A stretch of 19,148 bases of DNA, from positions 1 to 19,148 of the forward strand of contig JBBPSI010000360.1 of the NCBI GenBank assembly GCA_038093515.1, given 5' to 3'. Below are positions 1 to 9,039 of the stretch, one piece after another; the stretch's first letter is position 1; each line of letters opens with the position of its first letter. The notes under the pieces were generated by a model. That model did not search any database. It worked only from the letters and a program-made list of their open reading frames with translations, and was not told where the DNA came from. The position numbers were made by a program, and so were the translations under genes. This DNA comes from Butyriboletus loyo (Eukaryota > Basidiomycota > Agaricomycetes > Boletales > Boletaceae).

Positions 1-158
1 CATCACTACTGCAATATCTCTAAGTTGAGCCTTGCTCCTTATACTCTGTTTGCAATACTCTCACTCTCGTATTATCAGTGAGTCTTTCCACTGATAGGTT
101 TACCCTTGCATCCTTCATTGCCCTCGGTGCGCCTGCTCAGACTTTACCAATTCCGAAA
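1..158 (+). repeat. Fragment of family C LTR, cut at both ends
   Basis: This stretch matches 8602-8759 inside the solo LTR at 7769-9039 without gaps and with 7 mismatches that I count by eye, six of them transitions. The match stops at 158/159, where the next element begins. The upstream part of this LTR lies outside the window. The matching part of the complete copy follows its TATA box, so this is probably R/U5 sequence. It is the outermost host layer visible in the window. Confidence 0.85.
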
Positions 159-159
159 G

Positions 160-323
160 GTTTCACTGTTTTGCACTAGATGCTATGTAGCACCTGATAG
201 CATGGGAATCCCACTTAGCATTGGTGAGGTGGGCAGTAGCACTGCCTCCTGGCTACAGATAGGTCCCTGGGTCATGTGATGTGGCCATGTGGCTGTGGAG
301 ATATGTCTATTCTAAAACAGGTA
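160..323 (+). repeat. Left arm of long inverted repeat
   Basis: The arm reads inward from GTTTCAC and is the reverse complement of 1557-1720. By eye about 10 positions differ between the arms, all transitions. The arms reach 162 bp on each side plus a TA. The outer boundary shows no convincing target duplication. The arm is either the outer part of unusually long mariner TIRs or half of a palindromic MITE. Confidence 0.85.
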
Positions 324-1556
324 TACCATTGCAAGGGTTTATTCACTTTTGGTGGAAGAAGGGTATTTTGGAGATATCAGTACTTGGTATAGCCTCCTTT
401 GGCCTTGAGAACTGCCCAAACCCTCCTAGGCATGCTTTCAATCAACTTCTGACACTCTGCAACTGGTATCTTGTCCCACTCCACCTGAATTCTCTCCCAC
501 AACTCCAGTATTCCCTTGGGGGGTGTTCATACTCTGCAAGTCTTCTCTTGAGATAACCCCAGGCATGTTCTATTGGGTTAAGATCAGGAGACTGTGCTGG
601 CCATACCATAGTACTAAACTCCTGTTCATCTAGCCACTCCTTGACCTTCTTGCAGGTGTGCTTGGGGTCATTGTCTTGTTGGAAAATGGTGTCAGGAGGA
701 TTGAGACCATAATACTGAAGGGAATCTTGAAGTTCATCCTTCAAAATTTGAAGGTATAGGTCCCCATCCATCCTACCATCAATCTTGGTGGCATACCCAA
801 CCCCCTCCCAACTCATACAGCCCCACATCATCACAGAACCTCCTCCAAACTTGAGTATCCCCTCCACCAATCTATCACTAAGCCTCTCCCCTGGCTTTTT
901 CCACACCCATTTGCATCCATCTGACCCTAGGCAATTGATTTTAGTCTCATCAGACCATACTACCCTCTTCCAGTTCTCCAGAGTCCAATCTTTGTGAGCA
1001 TAGGCAAAGTCTAGTCTTGCCTTGCAATGCCTGGCAGAGAAAATAGGTCATTTTCACTTGACCACAGCCTTCATACCAGATTTTTTTCAAGTGCTGGCAT
1101 ACTGTGTTGGGATTGAGGGGTTGGTTGATAATATTTGTGAGAACTTTGGTCACTTGGACAGCATTTTCTGCCTTGTGAGTAGAGATGAGATGGATGGCAT
1201 GGTGGATATTAGCAGGGGAAAGCTTGGATGGATGACCTCCAGTGGACTTTTGCAGAGTAGAATGCTCCTTGGAACAAAGCCTAGAGATGGTGGAAGTATG
1301 AAGGCCAGTGGTGGAGGCAATGGAGCAAGCAGAATGACCAGAATCAAGCATGGTCAAGATGGAATTCTTTTGGGTGGAGGAGATAGATCTCATGGTGGTA
1401 GAAGTTGGGAAGAAAGAAGTGTGTGAACTTTTTCCAACTCAGACATAATGTTTATATGTGTATCTTTGTTTGTAGGACCAAACAAACACAATTATCCTTT
1501 CATTTGACTGAGATTCCACTATTGAGGCTGAAAGTGAATAAACCCTTGCAATGGTA
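324..1556 (-). mobile_element. Tc1/mariner transposon (mariner copy 1)
   Basis: The ends read TACCATTGCAAGGGTTTATTCAC and its reverse complement, each flanked by a TA at 322-323 and 1557-1558, the usual target duplication of Tc1/mariner. The only gene is a minus-strand transposase with two frameshifts, so the copy cannot be autonomous. It sits exactly between two 162-bp inverted arms. Confidence 0.8.
377..1393 (-). pseudogene. Tc1/mariner DD34E transposase, two frameshifts
   Basis: This is a cut-and-paste DNA transposase. It starts at the ATG at 1391-1393; the frame just upstream is closed by a TGA. The N-terminal 100 or so residues are a helix-turn-helix DNA-binding region. A first frameshift near 1045 precedes the RNase H-like catalytic core, which keeps all three acidic residues in one frame: Asp in WSDE (949-951), Asp in QQDND (673-675) and Glu in NPIEH (568-570). 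The 34-residue spacing of the last two defines DD34E. A second frameshift at a C-run near 520 returns to the first frame, which ends at TGA 377-379 after a typical GGYTKY tail. The catalytic residues are intact but the gene is broken. Confidence 0.9.
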
Positions 1557-1720
1557 TACCTGTTTTAGAATAGACATATCTCCACAGCCACATGGCCACA
1601 TCACATGACCCAGGGACCTATTTGTAGCCAGGAGGCAGTGCTATCACCCACCTCACCAACACTAAGTGGGATTCCCACGCCATCAGGTGCTACATGGCAT
1701 CTAGTGCAAAATAGTGAAAC
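1557..1720 (-). repeat. Right arm of long inverted repeat
   Basis: This is the reverse complement of 160-323. It ends with GTGAAAC at 1720 and directly abuts ATTGCAAGGG, which looks like the terminus of the second mariner (Tc1-2). No copy of the left flank (the family C LTR) follows, so the two flanks of the inverted repeat belong to different elements. Confidence 0.85.
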
Positions 1721-1981
1721 ATTGCAAGGGTTTTTTCACTCACTGTATAGTGGCTCAAAAAACTGTCTGCATGTTTGCATGTTTTACATTAAATATCACT
1801 CAATGCAATAACCCCTGATCCTAACCCTAGGCAGTGGGTGTATGAAATAAGGTACCCACTCTTGGCCTTCTATTGGCCCAGGAATCAGGTAATATGGATA
1901 AGGTTTGATGGAATGTCAGCTATTTTAAAATGATAGGTCATGTGAACAGTTTTTTGACTTTATAAAAATCCAATTATGTAT

Positions 1982-3237
1982 CTAGTATTTGGTGTGGGCT
2001 CCCCTGGCCTTGATAACTGCTTCAACTCTTCTAGGCATGCTTTCTATCTATTTGTGACACTGTTCCACAGAAATCTTCCCCCACTCTACCACCACCCTTT
2101 CCCATAATTGATGAACTCCTGTAGGAGCACTATTATAAGCTGAGAGATATCTTTTGAGGTGATTTCAAGTATGTTCAATGGGGTTGAGGTCTGGAGATTG
2201 TACAGGCCAATCTGCTCAAACCATATTTGGGCTCTTCTAGAGGTATGCTTGGGGTCATTATCTTGTTGAAAGATAATTCTTGCAATCACTAGAGCATAAA
2301 CTCCAAACAAAAGCCACAGGTGGTTCCACTCAAGTTTCAGCACTACACAAGTGCCGGTGATGATGAATAAAGAGCAAGACCTTAGTCCCTCAACTGTTTC
2401 CAGCAAACAAGACAAGTGGTTAAAGCTAAGGAAACTTAGCCTGAATCACAAGCCCTTATATATTGTACAGAACAGCACACAGACCAAGCTGTATGTGTGA
2501 TAAATTACTATACATGGATAGACTAAGAAGCAGACAGTGATCAGAAAGCAGAGAAGTAAAATGGAAATTAAATACATGAGATATGATGTCACAGTCTAGA
2601 CTGATGATATCATAGGCCAGTCTAGACCATGATGTCATAGGCTTCATCTAGACCTGATTACATGTACTGTCTCATGATCATGTGCACAAGGTCACATGAC
2701 TTTGAAAGTTTGAATGACAAGTCCAAAAAGTGTTGATATAATATAGTATTATAACAATAATGTCACCTTCTGGAATTCCAGATTCAGATTCCTCCATGCT
2801 TTGAAGCAATCCTTGCTCCAAAATGGCCACATATTGTTCAGCATCCATTCTTCCCTCAACCTCACTCAAAATTCCCATCCCCACACCATTAGTGAACCTT
2901 CTCCAAGCTTGACTGTACCTTTGACCTCTCTAGCAATTAGCCCTTGTCCCTTGGCCATCTGACCCAATTCTGTTGATTTTGGTCTCATCTGACCATCACA
3001 GTCCAATGCTGATACTTGAGAGCAAAAGCCATGATTGACTGAGAGAAGAGGTTTCTTTTTCTTCACCACAGCTTTCAATGAGACCTTCTTGAGGGTATTC
3101 CTCACTGTCTGTGAGGAGACAGGAGAGATTTCCTGAAGAACCTGGGCCACTGTAGAATTCCCTAGGCCAGTCTGGGAGGCAATCTTCCTAGTTGAAAGGC
3201 CAAGACAGGAAAGAGAGAAAATATTTTGTCTTAGAAA
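1982..3237 (-). pseudogene. Tc1/mariner transposase, broken by LTR insertion
   Basis: The N-terminal part (3237 down to 2762) has a helix-turn-helix segment (STRKIASQTGLGNSTVAQ) and then out-of-frame remains of the catalytic core: WSDETKIN is readable near 2970 in another frame, followed by GRMDAEQYVAILE. The solo LTR at 2278-2756 splits the gene just before IIFQQDNDPKHT, which resumes at about 2277 and carries the second Asp. The third acidic residue is in SPDLNPIEH near 2180, again out of frame. The gene ends at TAG 1982-1984. The start lies beyond the retrotransposon inserted at 3238. It is more decayed than mariner copy 1. Confidence 0.85.
2278..2756 (-). mobile_element. Solo LTR, family A, in the Tc1-2 transposase
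   Basis: The 479-bp LTR lies in minus orientation and reads TGTTATAAT inward from 2756. It is flanked by the 5-bp duplication ATAAT at 2273-2277 and 2757-2761. Removing LTR plus one repeat rejoins the transposase at IIFQQDND. It is homologous to 4296-4772 and 10690-11214. The proposed transcript-start segment (TGGTTAAAGCTA on the plus strand, 2417-2428) is identical to that of the 5' LTR at 4296. The distal end is mutated (TCTTGC instead of TGTT). Confidence 0.9.
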
Positions 3238-3652
3238 TGTTATGCTGGGTACTAACAACTAGAACAACAGGTGGCACTCTGGAGTAGCTGCAGGACTCAT
3301 ATGAGACAATGCTCAGACTATGTCTTAGTGTGCACACTAAGAGTCTGGAGTGAAACTAATTGCTAGCAGAAGACTGCATAGAACTAGATAAGTTACAAGT
3401 GTGCTAGGTCTGGATTTATATACTATGAGGGTCTGTGCATAGACCATGACCCAATCGGGTCGCATGAGTTGTAAAGACAAATGAAGAAGGAATACTCTAG
3501 AATGTTCTGAAGTATGAAAGAAACAGTGTCCTAGCACAGGAAATGATGACTAAGCTGAATGGTTGAGCTGTTCAAAGAAAACTAGACGAAGTCTAGGAGA
3601 AAATGGTAGTCCAAATGGTAAAGGGGAAAAAGAGTAGTCCACTACCATAACA
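3238..3652 (-). repeat. 3' LTR of B-family copy B'
   Basis: The 415-bp LTR lies in minus orientation, with ends TGTTAT and ATAACA. It is homologous to 11437-11862 and 17851-18273. The left flanking 5 bases are AGAAA; the matching duplicate is out of the window. Most CpG sites kept in the other two copies are TpG or CpA here, which makes this the oldest of the three. The proposed transcript-start decamer is at 3380-3389. Confidence 0.9.
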
Positions 3653-3665
3653 TTACCCCCTTCCC
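3653..3665 (-). other. Polypurine tract of copy B'
   Basis: Read on the minus strand, GGGAAGGGGGTAA lies immediately before the 3' LTR, the position where plus-strand DNA synthesis is primed in LTR retroelements. The same tract lies at 11863-11877 in copy B. Confidence 0.8.
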
Positions 3666-3703
3666 ATGGTGGAGACTCCAACTCCACTACTTCCAGGACC
3701 CCT

Positions 3704-4295
3704 TCATTGGGAAGCTCCCTCATTGACCTTGTAGTTGTAAGCATCATTGGCATTGAGATCTGCCCAGACATCATCCCAAAAGGTACAGTTGGCGATGATA
3801 TGGCCAATGCCTCCACAGAGGCTGCAAACATGTGTGGGGCAAAACTCCTGAATATGACCTGGGGCAATCTCATGGCAGAAAGGGCAGGTGTAGTTGGGGC
3901 ATTCCCTGTGGAAATGCCTGACGGTCCCACACTCAAAGCAAAGTTGTGGGCAGACAAGGCGAGGTCAAGCAGGGCAAGGGCTGGCTGCAGGGGATCTGTT
4001 GTCCAGGATAATGGGGGCATCGTGAGTGCCATGGGTGGCAAGGTATGGTGGAGGGGGTCCAAAGGAGGATACAGAAGAACCAGCAGTTGCAGCGAGGGGG
4101 GAGGAGACCTGTGGGATGAGCTGGATGGCTGGGGTTCCTCTACAAGAGGGTGGCTGAGGGGTAACAGATTGTGCCACTCTGGTGGTAATTCTTCTTCCTG
4201 TGATGGTGAGGGTGACTGACCTGGGGATAGCTCCAATCTGGAGAAGCACCTGGCAAGGTTGGCAACAGACAGTGTGAGGCAGTAAGGGGGAGTGT
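3704..4295 (-). pseudogene. Third-ORF zinc-knuckle protein of copy B', 5'-truncated
   Basis: This is the C-terminal part of the third ORF that lies after pol in family B; the 5' part is cut off by the A-family LTR at 4296. Three Cys/His knuckles are readable in one frame between about 3790 and 3945: CFECGTVRHFHREC (CX2CX4HX4C), CPFC..H..C with a six-residue loop, and CSLCGGIGHIIANC. The reading ends with NEGASQ and TGA at 3704-3706. An in-frame TGA at 3965-3967 separates the knuckles from a Pro/Ser-rich linker, and copy B has the same stop at the same place. Cys/His residues are kept although the copy is old. I infer RNA or DNA binding; the exact role is unknown. Confidence 0.75.
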
Positions 4296-4772
4296 TGTTA
4301 TAATTGTATCTCTTATAACAAACTTTGCCTTTGGACTTCGTCATGTTTCTCTTTCAAAGGTCATGTGATTCAACACATGTGATCGTGGGATTATACATGT
4401 GACCATAGGCTGACTAAAGCATATGATGTCATGGTCCAGACTGGCCCAGACTCTATGACATCATACCTCATGTACTTAATCTCCATTTATTTCTCTTCTG
4501 TTTAATCTCCATCGACCCTGGCTTCTTCTCATATGTACATGTATAGTAGTTAGTCTCATGCACTGCTTGGTCTGTGCACATTCCCTTGTAATATAAAAAG
4601 GGCTAGTGGTTTGGGCTAGGATTCCCTAGCTTTAACCACTTGTCTATTTCCTGGCAACAGTTGAGAGATTAAGGTCTTGAGCTATCCTCATTTCATACTT
4701 CGCCAGCTCTTTGTGTAGAGCTGCAACAGTAGTGGAATCTTGTGTGCACGTGATACTTGTTGTCTCGTAACA
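4296..4772 (+). repeat. 5' LTR of the A-family element
   Basis: The 477-bp LTR begins TGTTATAAT and ends CGTAACA. The 5 bases before it (AGTGT, 4291-4295) are the expected target duplicate; the partner lies beyond the window because the element is interrupted. It is a true 5' LTR and not solo: AGTGT does not recur behind it, and a primer-binding signal and leader follow. It carries the shared motif TGGTCTGTGCAC at 4568-4579 and a TATA box at 4592. Confidence 0.88.
4592..4600 (+). promoter_or_regulatory. TATA box of A-family LTR
   Basis: TATAAAAAG stands 35 bp before 4627, the base at which the segment complementary to the primer-binding site begins. Transcription from about 4627 would put that segment at the RNA 5' end. 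Confidence 0.65.
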
Positions 4773-4774
4773 CT

Positions 4775-4786
4775 TGGTTAAAGCTA
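4775..4786 (+). other. Self-priming primer-binding site, A family
   Basis: TGGTTAAAGCTA begins 2 bases after the LTR end and is the exact reverse complement of 4627-4638 in the same LTR. This is the arrangement of the Tf1/sushi group, in which the 5' end of the element's RNA folds back and primes reverse transcription in place of a tRNA. Confidence 0.75.
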
Positions 4787-5350
4787 TTGATACACACCTG
4801 GTTCCCAGGGCAGGGATAGTTTTGAATCTTTGCATATACCAGTATGCTACCACTCGAAGGGGCAGCTTTTCTGCTTAGGAAACCATACCCAGTATCCAGG
4901 GTTAAGGATCATCACTGGGCATTCACCAGTTTTCATATTTGTTTCACCCCTGACACCTTTAGGGGAGCTCCTTGGAAGAGCAGATTTGTGTCTCGGCGTA
5001 GCATTTGTAAATTCATTCTCAGACACACCCTTTGGAGTTGTTAGTCCGCATCAGGGTCGAGCCTGATTTGTGAAGTGCGACTTAGGGACCCCCAAATCCC
5101 TTTGGCTGAGCAATTCTCATTGTAGTCCCTGTGGTAACACAGGAGGTAGAAGAAAAAACCCTTTGTCAACATTTGTCAATTAGTCATAGTTAAATCTTTA
5201 CCCATTTCGGTTCATTACTGAACCAAGCTTCGTCGGAGATATTACCTCTGTTCAAAAAAAAATTTCTTTCGTCCTACTTGCAGTAGAGTTCCCCAGAGTT
5301 CCTTTGGAAGATAGGGAACAGTAAGGAAACCTATAACTTGTAGTTTCCTT

Positions 5351-5384
5351 TTTGCTGAAGAAAACTGGATTTTGCTGAAGAAAA
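5351..5384 (+). repeat. Two direct repeats before the small leader ORF
   Basis: TTTGCTGAAGAAAA occurs exactly at 5351-5364 and 5371-5384, 20 bp apart, ending 6 bases before the ATG of the small ORF. Confidence 0.8.
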
Positions 5385-5390
5385 TTGCCA

Positions 5391-5627
5391 ATGAACTACT
5401 TGGGTCTTATCATTTTCATATCCACTGCCACCTACATCCTCCTTATCACAATCCTCTTTTTTGGTCTCAAAGTCTTCACTGCTGTAATTGGAAGACAAAC
5501 AAACCCTTTCACCGTCACCCTTTCATTTAACAAATACAAATTCACCGCTAAACTCTTGTTCCCTACCATTCAACACCCCCAAGGAGACAGTGAACTTTCT
5601 GACCACAAGTGGGACCAACAAACTTGA
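5391..5627 (+). CDS. Small single-pass membrane protein ORF in the A leader (hypothetical)
   Basis: The ORF has 78 codons from the ATG at 5391; the in-frame TTG upstream is not needed. Residues of about 5 to 27 are a hydrophobic run rich in Leu, Ile, Phe and Thr, a plausible transmembrane helix or signal anchor, followed by a basic and polar tail with no known motif. It ends 60 bases before the Gag ATG, in a different frame. It is undisrupted, while Gag in the same element carries six stops, but at this length chance survival is quite possible. I do not recognise a family. Confidence 0.3.
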   Translation: MNYLGLIIFISTATYILLITILFFGLKVFTAVIGRQTNPFTVTLSFNKYKFTAKLLFPTIQHPQGDSELSDHKWDQQT

Positions 5628-5687
5628 AATTAAGTCAAACTGGGTTCTGAAACATCCAATGACTTTCCAGTCGATCAAGAAAAAAGA

Positions 5688-6875
5688 ATGTCAGATCCAG
5701 GCCCCTCCACCACTTCTTATTCATACGATGATCAAACCTTGTGTGACCCCTTCGCACAATGGCTTAACAAGGAAAAAGAGGACAATGTTTTGAAGAAGGT
5801 TGCCGACCCAGGAGAATGGGATGGTGATCATGAGAAGTTCCATCATTGGTGGACTTCACTTAAAGTTTGGGTTTCGGTAAACACATAGAAGACACACAAA
5901 CTCCACATGGTTGCTGTACTCAGCTGAATAAAGGGGAAAGGGAAGGATTTCTCACAATTGGTCCTAGAGGATTACATTACCTCTGAGGAAAAATACCTCG
6001 ACCCCACAAATGCAAGCAAGGGAAAGCGGGGAGATGAGGCATGGCCTGAATGGGAGTACCTCCAGGCCATGATCTGAGGCCACTTTCAAATTGACGTCCT
6101 GGCTCATCAGGTATTGATCAAATTGTGAGCCCTTTCCCAAGGACAACAACTGATTGATACCTTTCTCGAACGGTTCAAAGTACTATACCACCAATCAGAG
6201 TGTGAGCCGAAACATGCTATTGAGCTCCTCAAACGTGCAGTCAAGTATGAAATTTACAAACAGGTGTTCCTGTCTGTTTCAGAGGACGTCTTGGAGGACT
6301 TTAATCTCCTTATCGAAGAGTTCTGAAAGACGGGTAGAACCTTCAAGCAGATGTATGCAGAAAGGGGTACAGGGCAGGCCTGACAATGGTGGCCTTTTAA
6401 TCAGCAACTGCAACGGGGTTATTCGGCCCCTAAAGGACCTCCTCCTGGCTACACCTCAGTCGGAACTCAACCAGGGTGTGGCGCCCCAATGGATCTCAGC
6501 ACCCAGCAATCAGGTCCCGAAACAAGGACTTGTTTTGGCTGTGGCAATGTCGGGTACATCTGCCCTAATTGTCCTCAGAACCCGAACTGTTGGGACAAGG
6601 CTGGCTCCCCTTCTCACCCAAAAGTACAGCAGCAGTGGATTCAGCAAGCCAATGGGACCTATGTACAAGGATGGGTTCCAGTCAACTCCACGGAGGTAAC
6701 CCCTCCAAACAATTCATATCAGTCAAGGCCTTTACTGGCACCACCTGCGGTTGGAGCACCACAACAAGGAGAAACCTCCCAGTGCGCTGCATATATGGGA
6801 GAAGACACTAGAGCGTACTGGGTGGACTTGTTCGCTTGTGAGGCAAAGGAAAAGGCCACGAGGTCTTTAAAATAA
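5688..6875 (+). pseudogene. gag: Gag of the A-family element, six in-frame stops
   Basis: This is the capsid/nucleocapsid polyprotein of a Ty3/gypsy element, starting MSDPGPST at 5688. One frame covers the whole 396 codons without an indel. It is interrupted by TAG at 5886 and TGA at 5925, 6075, 6126, 6324 and 6381. The capsid region includes WDGDHEKFHHWW and, further on, LIDTFLERFKVLYH. A Pro/Gln-rich linker leads to one zinc knuckle near residues 280-295, CFGCGNVGYICPNC, in which the expected His is Tyr, a C-to-T change at the codon's first base. It ends with a stop at 6873-6875. The stops point to decay after insertion rather than recoding. Confidence 0.85.
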
Positions 6876-7768
6876 AGAAGTCGCTTAGTGCAGGGGTGTC
6901 TAAGGGACTGGACAATATTTCTTCTTCTTTTCACAATTTTTTCTCTTCACTATCCACACTTTCAGACTTTAATGTAGACAGAAATGAACTGTTGGATAAG
7001 GAACCTGAGTTATCGATTAGTTCGGTGTTTACGAATTCATCTTTGGATTATGCGTAGATGTTCCCAAATTGATTGATTGTGAGGGGGACAATGATGATTC
7101 TTTCCCATGTACATCACAGAATATAGAACCCGAAAGAGAGTCTCCTATTGTGAGCTCGGCGCCAGGAAAGTGCATGCTTAATTCTCTTTTGAGACAAATG
7201 AACATGTGATCTTAGCTTTCTTCTTCTTCTAATTATAAACTTCCTATCAAATCTTCCTTGATGTTCGGTGGAGATTATTCCCCAGTGGTGAAAATCACTT
7301 ACCAGTCAAACACTACTTGGCGAACTCGTTCGCTTAAGGCTTTGCTAGATACAGGAGCAGTCAATACCTTCATTGACAAAAGCTATTGTGATACATGCAA
7401 AATTGATCTGATTCCTTTACCTAGCTCTACGGAAGTTATAAATGCCGACGGCTCTAAAGGAGCGATAGGTTGCATTACACACAAAGCTTCCTTATTTATG
7501 GAAATTGATGGACATTACAAAGCCATCGAAGCTTACATTTCGCTTCTTGGTTCTCATCAGATGATTATTGGCTACGACTGGTTTGCACACCATAATCTGG
7601 ACATTGATTGGCATTTTAAAACTATTTCTTTCAATCATTGTTCCCCTTACTGTAAAGTCATTGTGGACTCTATTTCTTCATTGAACCTTACTTCTTGCTG
7701 TATTATAGAACCTGGAGTTGCTGAAAAGGTACCTGCTGTATACCATGATTATTTAGATATTTTCTCTG

Positions 7769-9039
7769 TGTTACAGTTTTACCCCTAAGTGTACCTGCCA
7801 CTCATTTTCCCACGCTCGTGCGTCCCCGCCACCCCCGCCATCTCGTGATGCCACCCATTGCCCACTCCCCAGTTGCTAGTGGATGCCATCCACTTTCCCA
7901 GTCATTCTGCTAGTCTCAGTGACACTACACTGAGATAGCCCCTATGCTGTCGCCCCGTTGGGCCAGACCCACAGCTGAGCTGTTGTGTCCTCTTCTTCTT
8001 TATCCAATGACATTTGTTACATCACATGACTAGCACATGACTAGATTACGACGTGTTGAGACCTTTGCGTTGAGACCTGTATCCGAGGGCTCTGCTGTTC
8101 GCGTCCCCTTTGCCCTGTGGGCCCCACCTTGTGGACATCGTCACTTCACCTTCAGCTCTTCCCATTCATTGACAATGTCGCCTTCTTGCTCAGAGCTTCG
8201 CTCCCTCATTACTGGCACTTTGCCACTCCACTCTTTGCCATTATGGCTCAAGTCGACTCATAACCCTCTGCCCTCGCTGCCATGCACAGCTTGGTCTGTG
8301 CACAACTATCTGTTGAAACGGTAGTGTTCTATTTCTATATTTCACTTACAGCCACTATGTTTCTAGACTGGTCTATATGACATCATTGTCTAGACCTAGT
8401 CACGCTTATCACATTACAAATAGCTCTTATTATGCTATTGGACGATATGCTTAGTCTTATCTCTTATCTATATCATATCGTCATGTATTTCATACTATAC
8501 CTTATAAAGGTACTATACAGAACATAAGTACAAACACTCATGTACTGTATATAAGACAGCCCTTATGGCTTGTCGCTTTTCTCTAGATCTTTCAGTTCTA
8601 TCATCACTACTGCAATATCTCTAAGTTGAGCTTTGCTCCTTATACTCTGTTTGCGATACTCTCACTCTCGTATTATCAGTGAGTCTTTCCACTGATAGGT
8701 TTACCCTTGCATCCTTCGTTGCCCTTGGTGCACCTGCTCGGACTTTCCCAATTCCGAAACTATCTATTAGTATATATACACATACTTAGAGTAGTATGAG
8801 TTCCTTAGCTAATTCTATGCATCTATCAAGTGCCTAGCAATCTAGCTTATACCCCATTCCTGCTGATAGAGCTGATAAGAGCCTGCTTGATCTTGTCTGG
8901 TCGCCACCATACAACATCTTGCCGACACTTGCTCTGCAGAAGCCCAATAGTATCATCTACACAAGTCAGCATCTTCCCGATTAGGCTCGAGCCCCTATTC
9001 AAGCGCTCGCTGCTAGTTGTTTCGCACTCCAGTGTAACA
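7769..9039 (+). mobile_element. Solo LTR, family C, 1271 bp
   Basis: The ends are TGTTACAG and TGTAACA, flanked by the 5-bp duplication CTCTG at 7764-7768 and 9040-9044. Removal restores the pol frame from DIFS to the Glu/Asp-rich joint before RT. No internal region remains, so this is a product of LTR-LTR recombination. A TATA box at 8548 sets the plus orientation. It carries the shared motif TGGTCTGTGCAC at 8292-8303. It has no coding capacity that I would defend. It is the longest LTR family here. Confidence 0.92.
8548..8555 (+). promoter_or_regulatory. TATA box of family C LTR
   Basis: TATATAAG stands in the middle of the LTR. By analogy with the other two families a transcript would start some 30 bases downstream, near 8580. 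The internal region that would contain the primer-binding site is not in the window. Confidence 0.5.

Larger units (their letters stand above)
1721..3237 (-). mobile_element. Tc1/mariner transposon Tc1-2, truncated and split
   Basis: The left end, ATTGCAAGGGTTTTTTCAC, resembles the terminus of mariner copy 1. Transposase homology runs from 1982 to 3237 on the minus strand, interrupted by a solo LTR at 2278-2756. The other end is missing from the window because a B-family retrotransposon begins at 3238. The stretch 1721-1981 has no gene; it holds a 12-bp inverted repeat (1755-1766 with 1946-1957) and AT-rich sequence. Confidence 0.75.
4787..5687 (+). other. Leader of the A-family element
   Basis: About 900 bases lie between the primer-binding site and Gag. 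No known domain or RNA gene is visible. It holds a 20-bp-period direct repeat at 5351-5384 and one small intact ORF at 5391-5627. Other ORFs here lack any supporting feature. Confidence 0.6.

Noticed and set aside
3550..4344. 264-codon minus-strand ORF across the B' LTR boundary
   Set aside because: It runs through both an LTR and a foreign LTR end; the knuckle-encoding frame next to it is the conserved one.
4830..5066. ORFs of 66-78 codons early in the A leader
   Set aside because: No hydrophobic, domain or repeat feature, and two overlapping frames look equally good; nothing supports either.
8037..8324. 95-codon ORF inside the family C LTR
   Set aside because: It lies in a non-coding LTR, has no motif and low-complexity composition, and ends next to the shared promoter motif; it is most likely chance.
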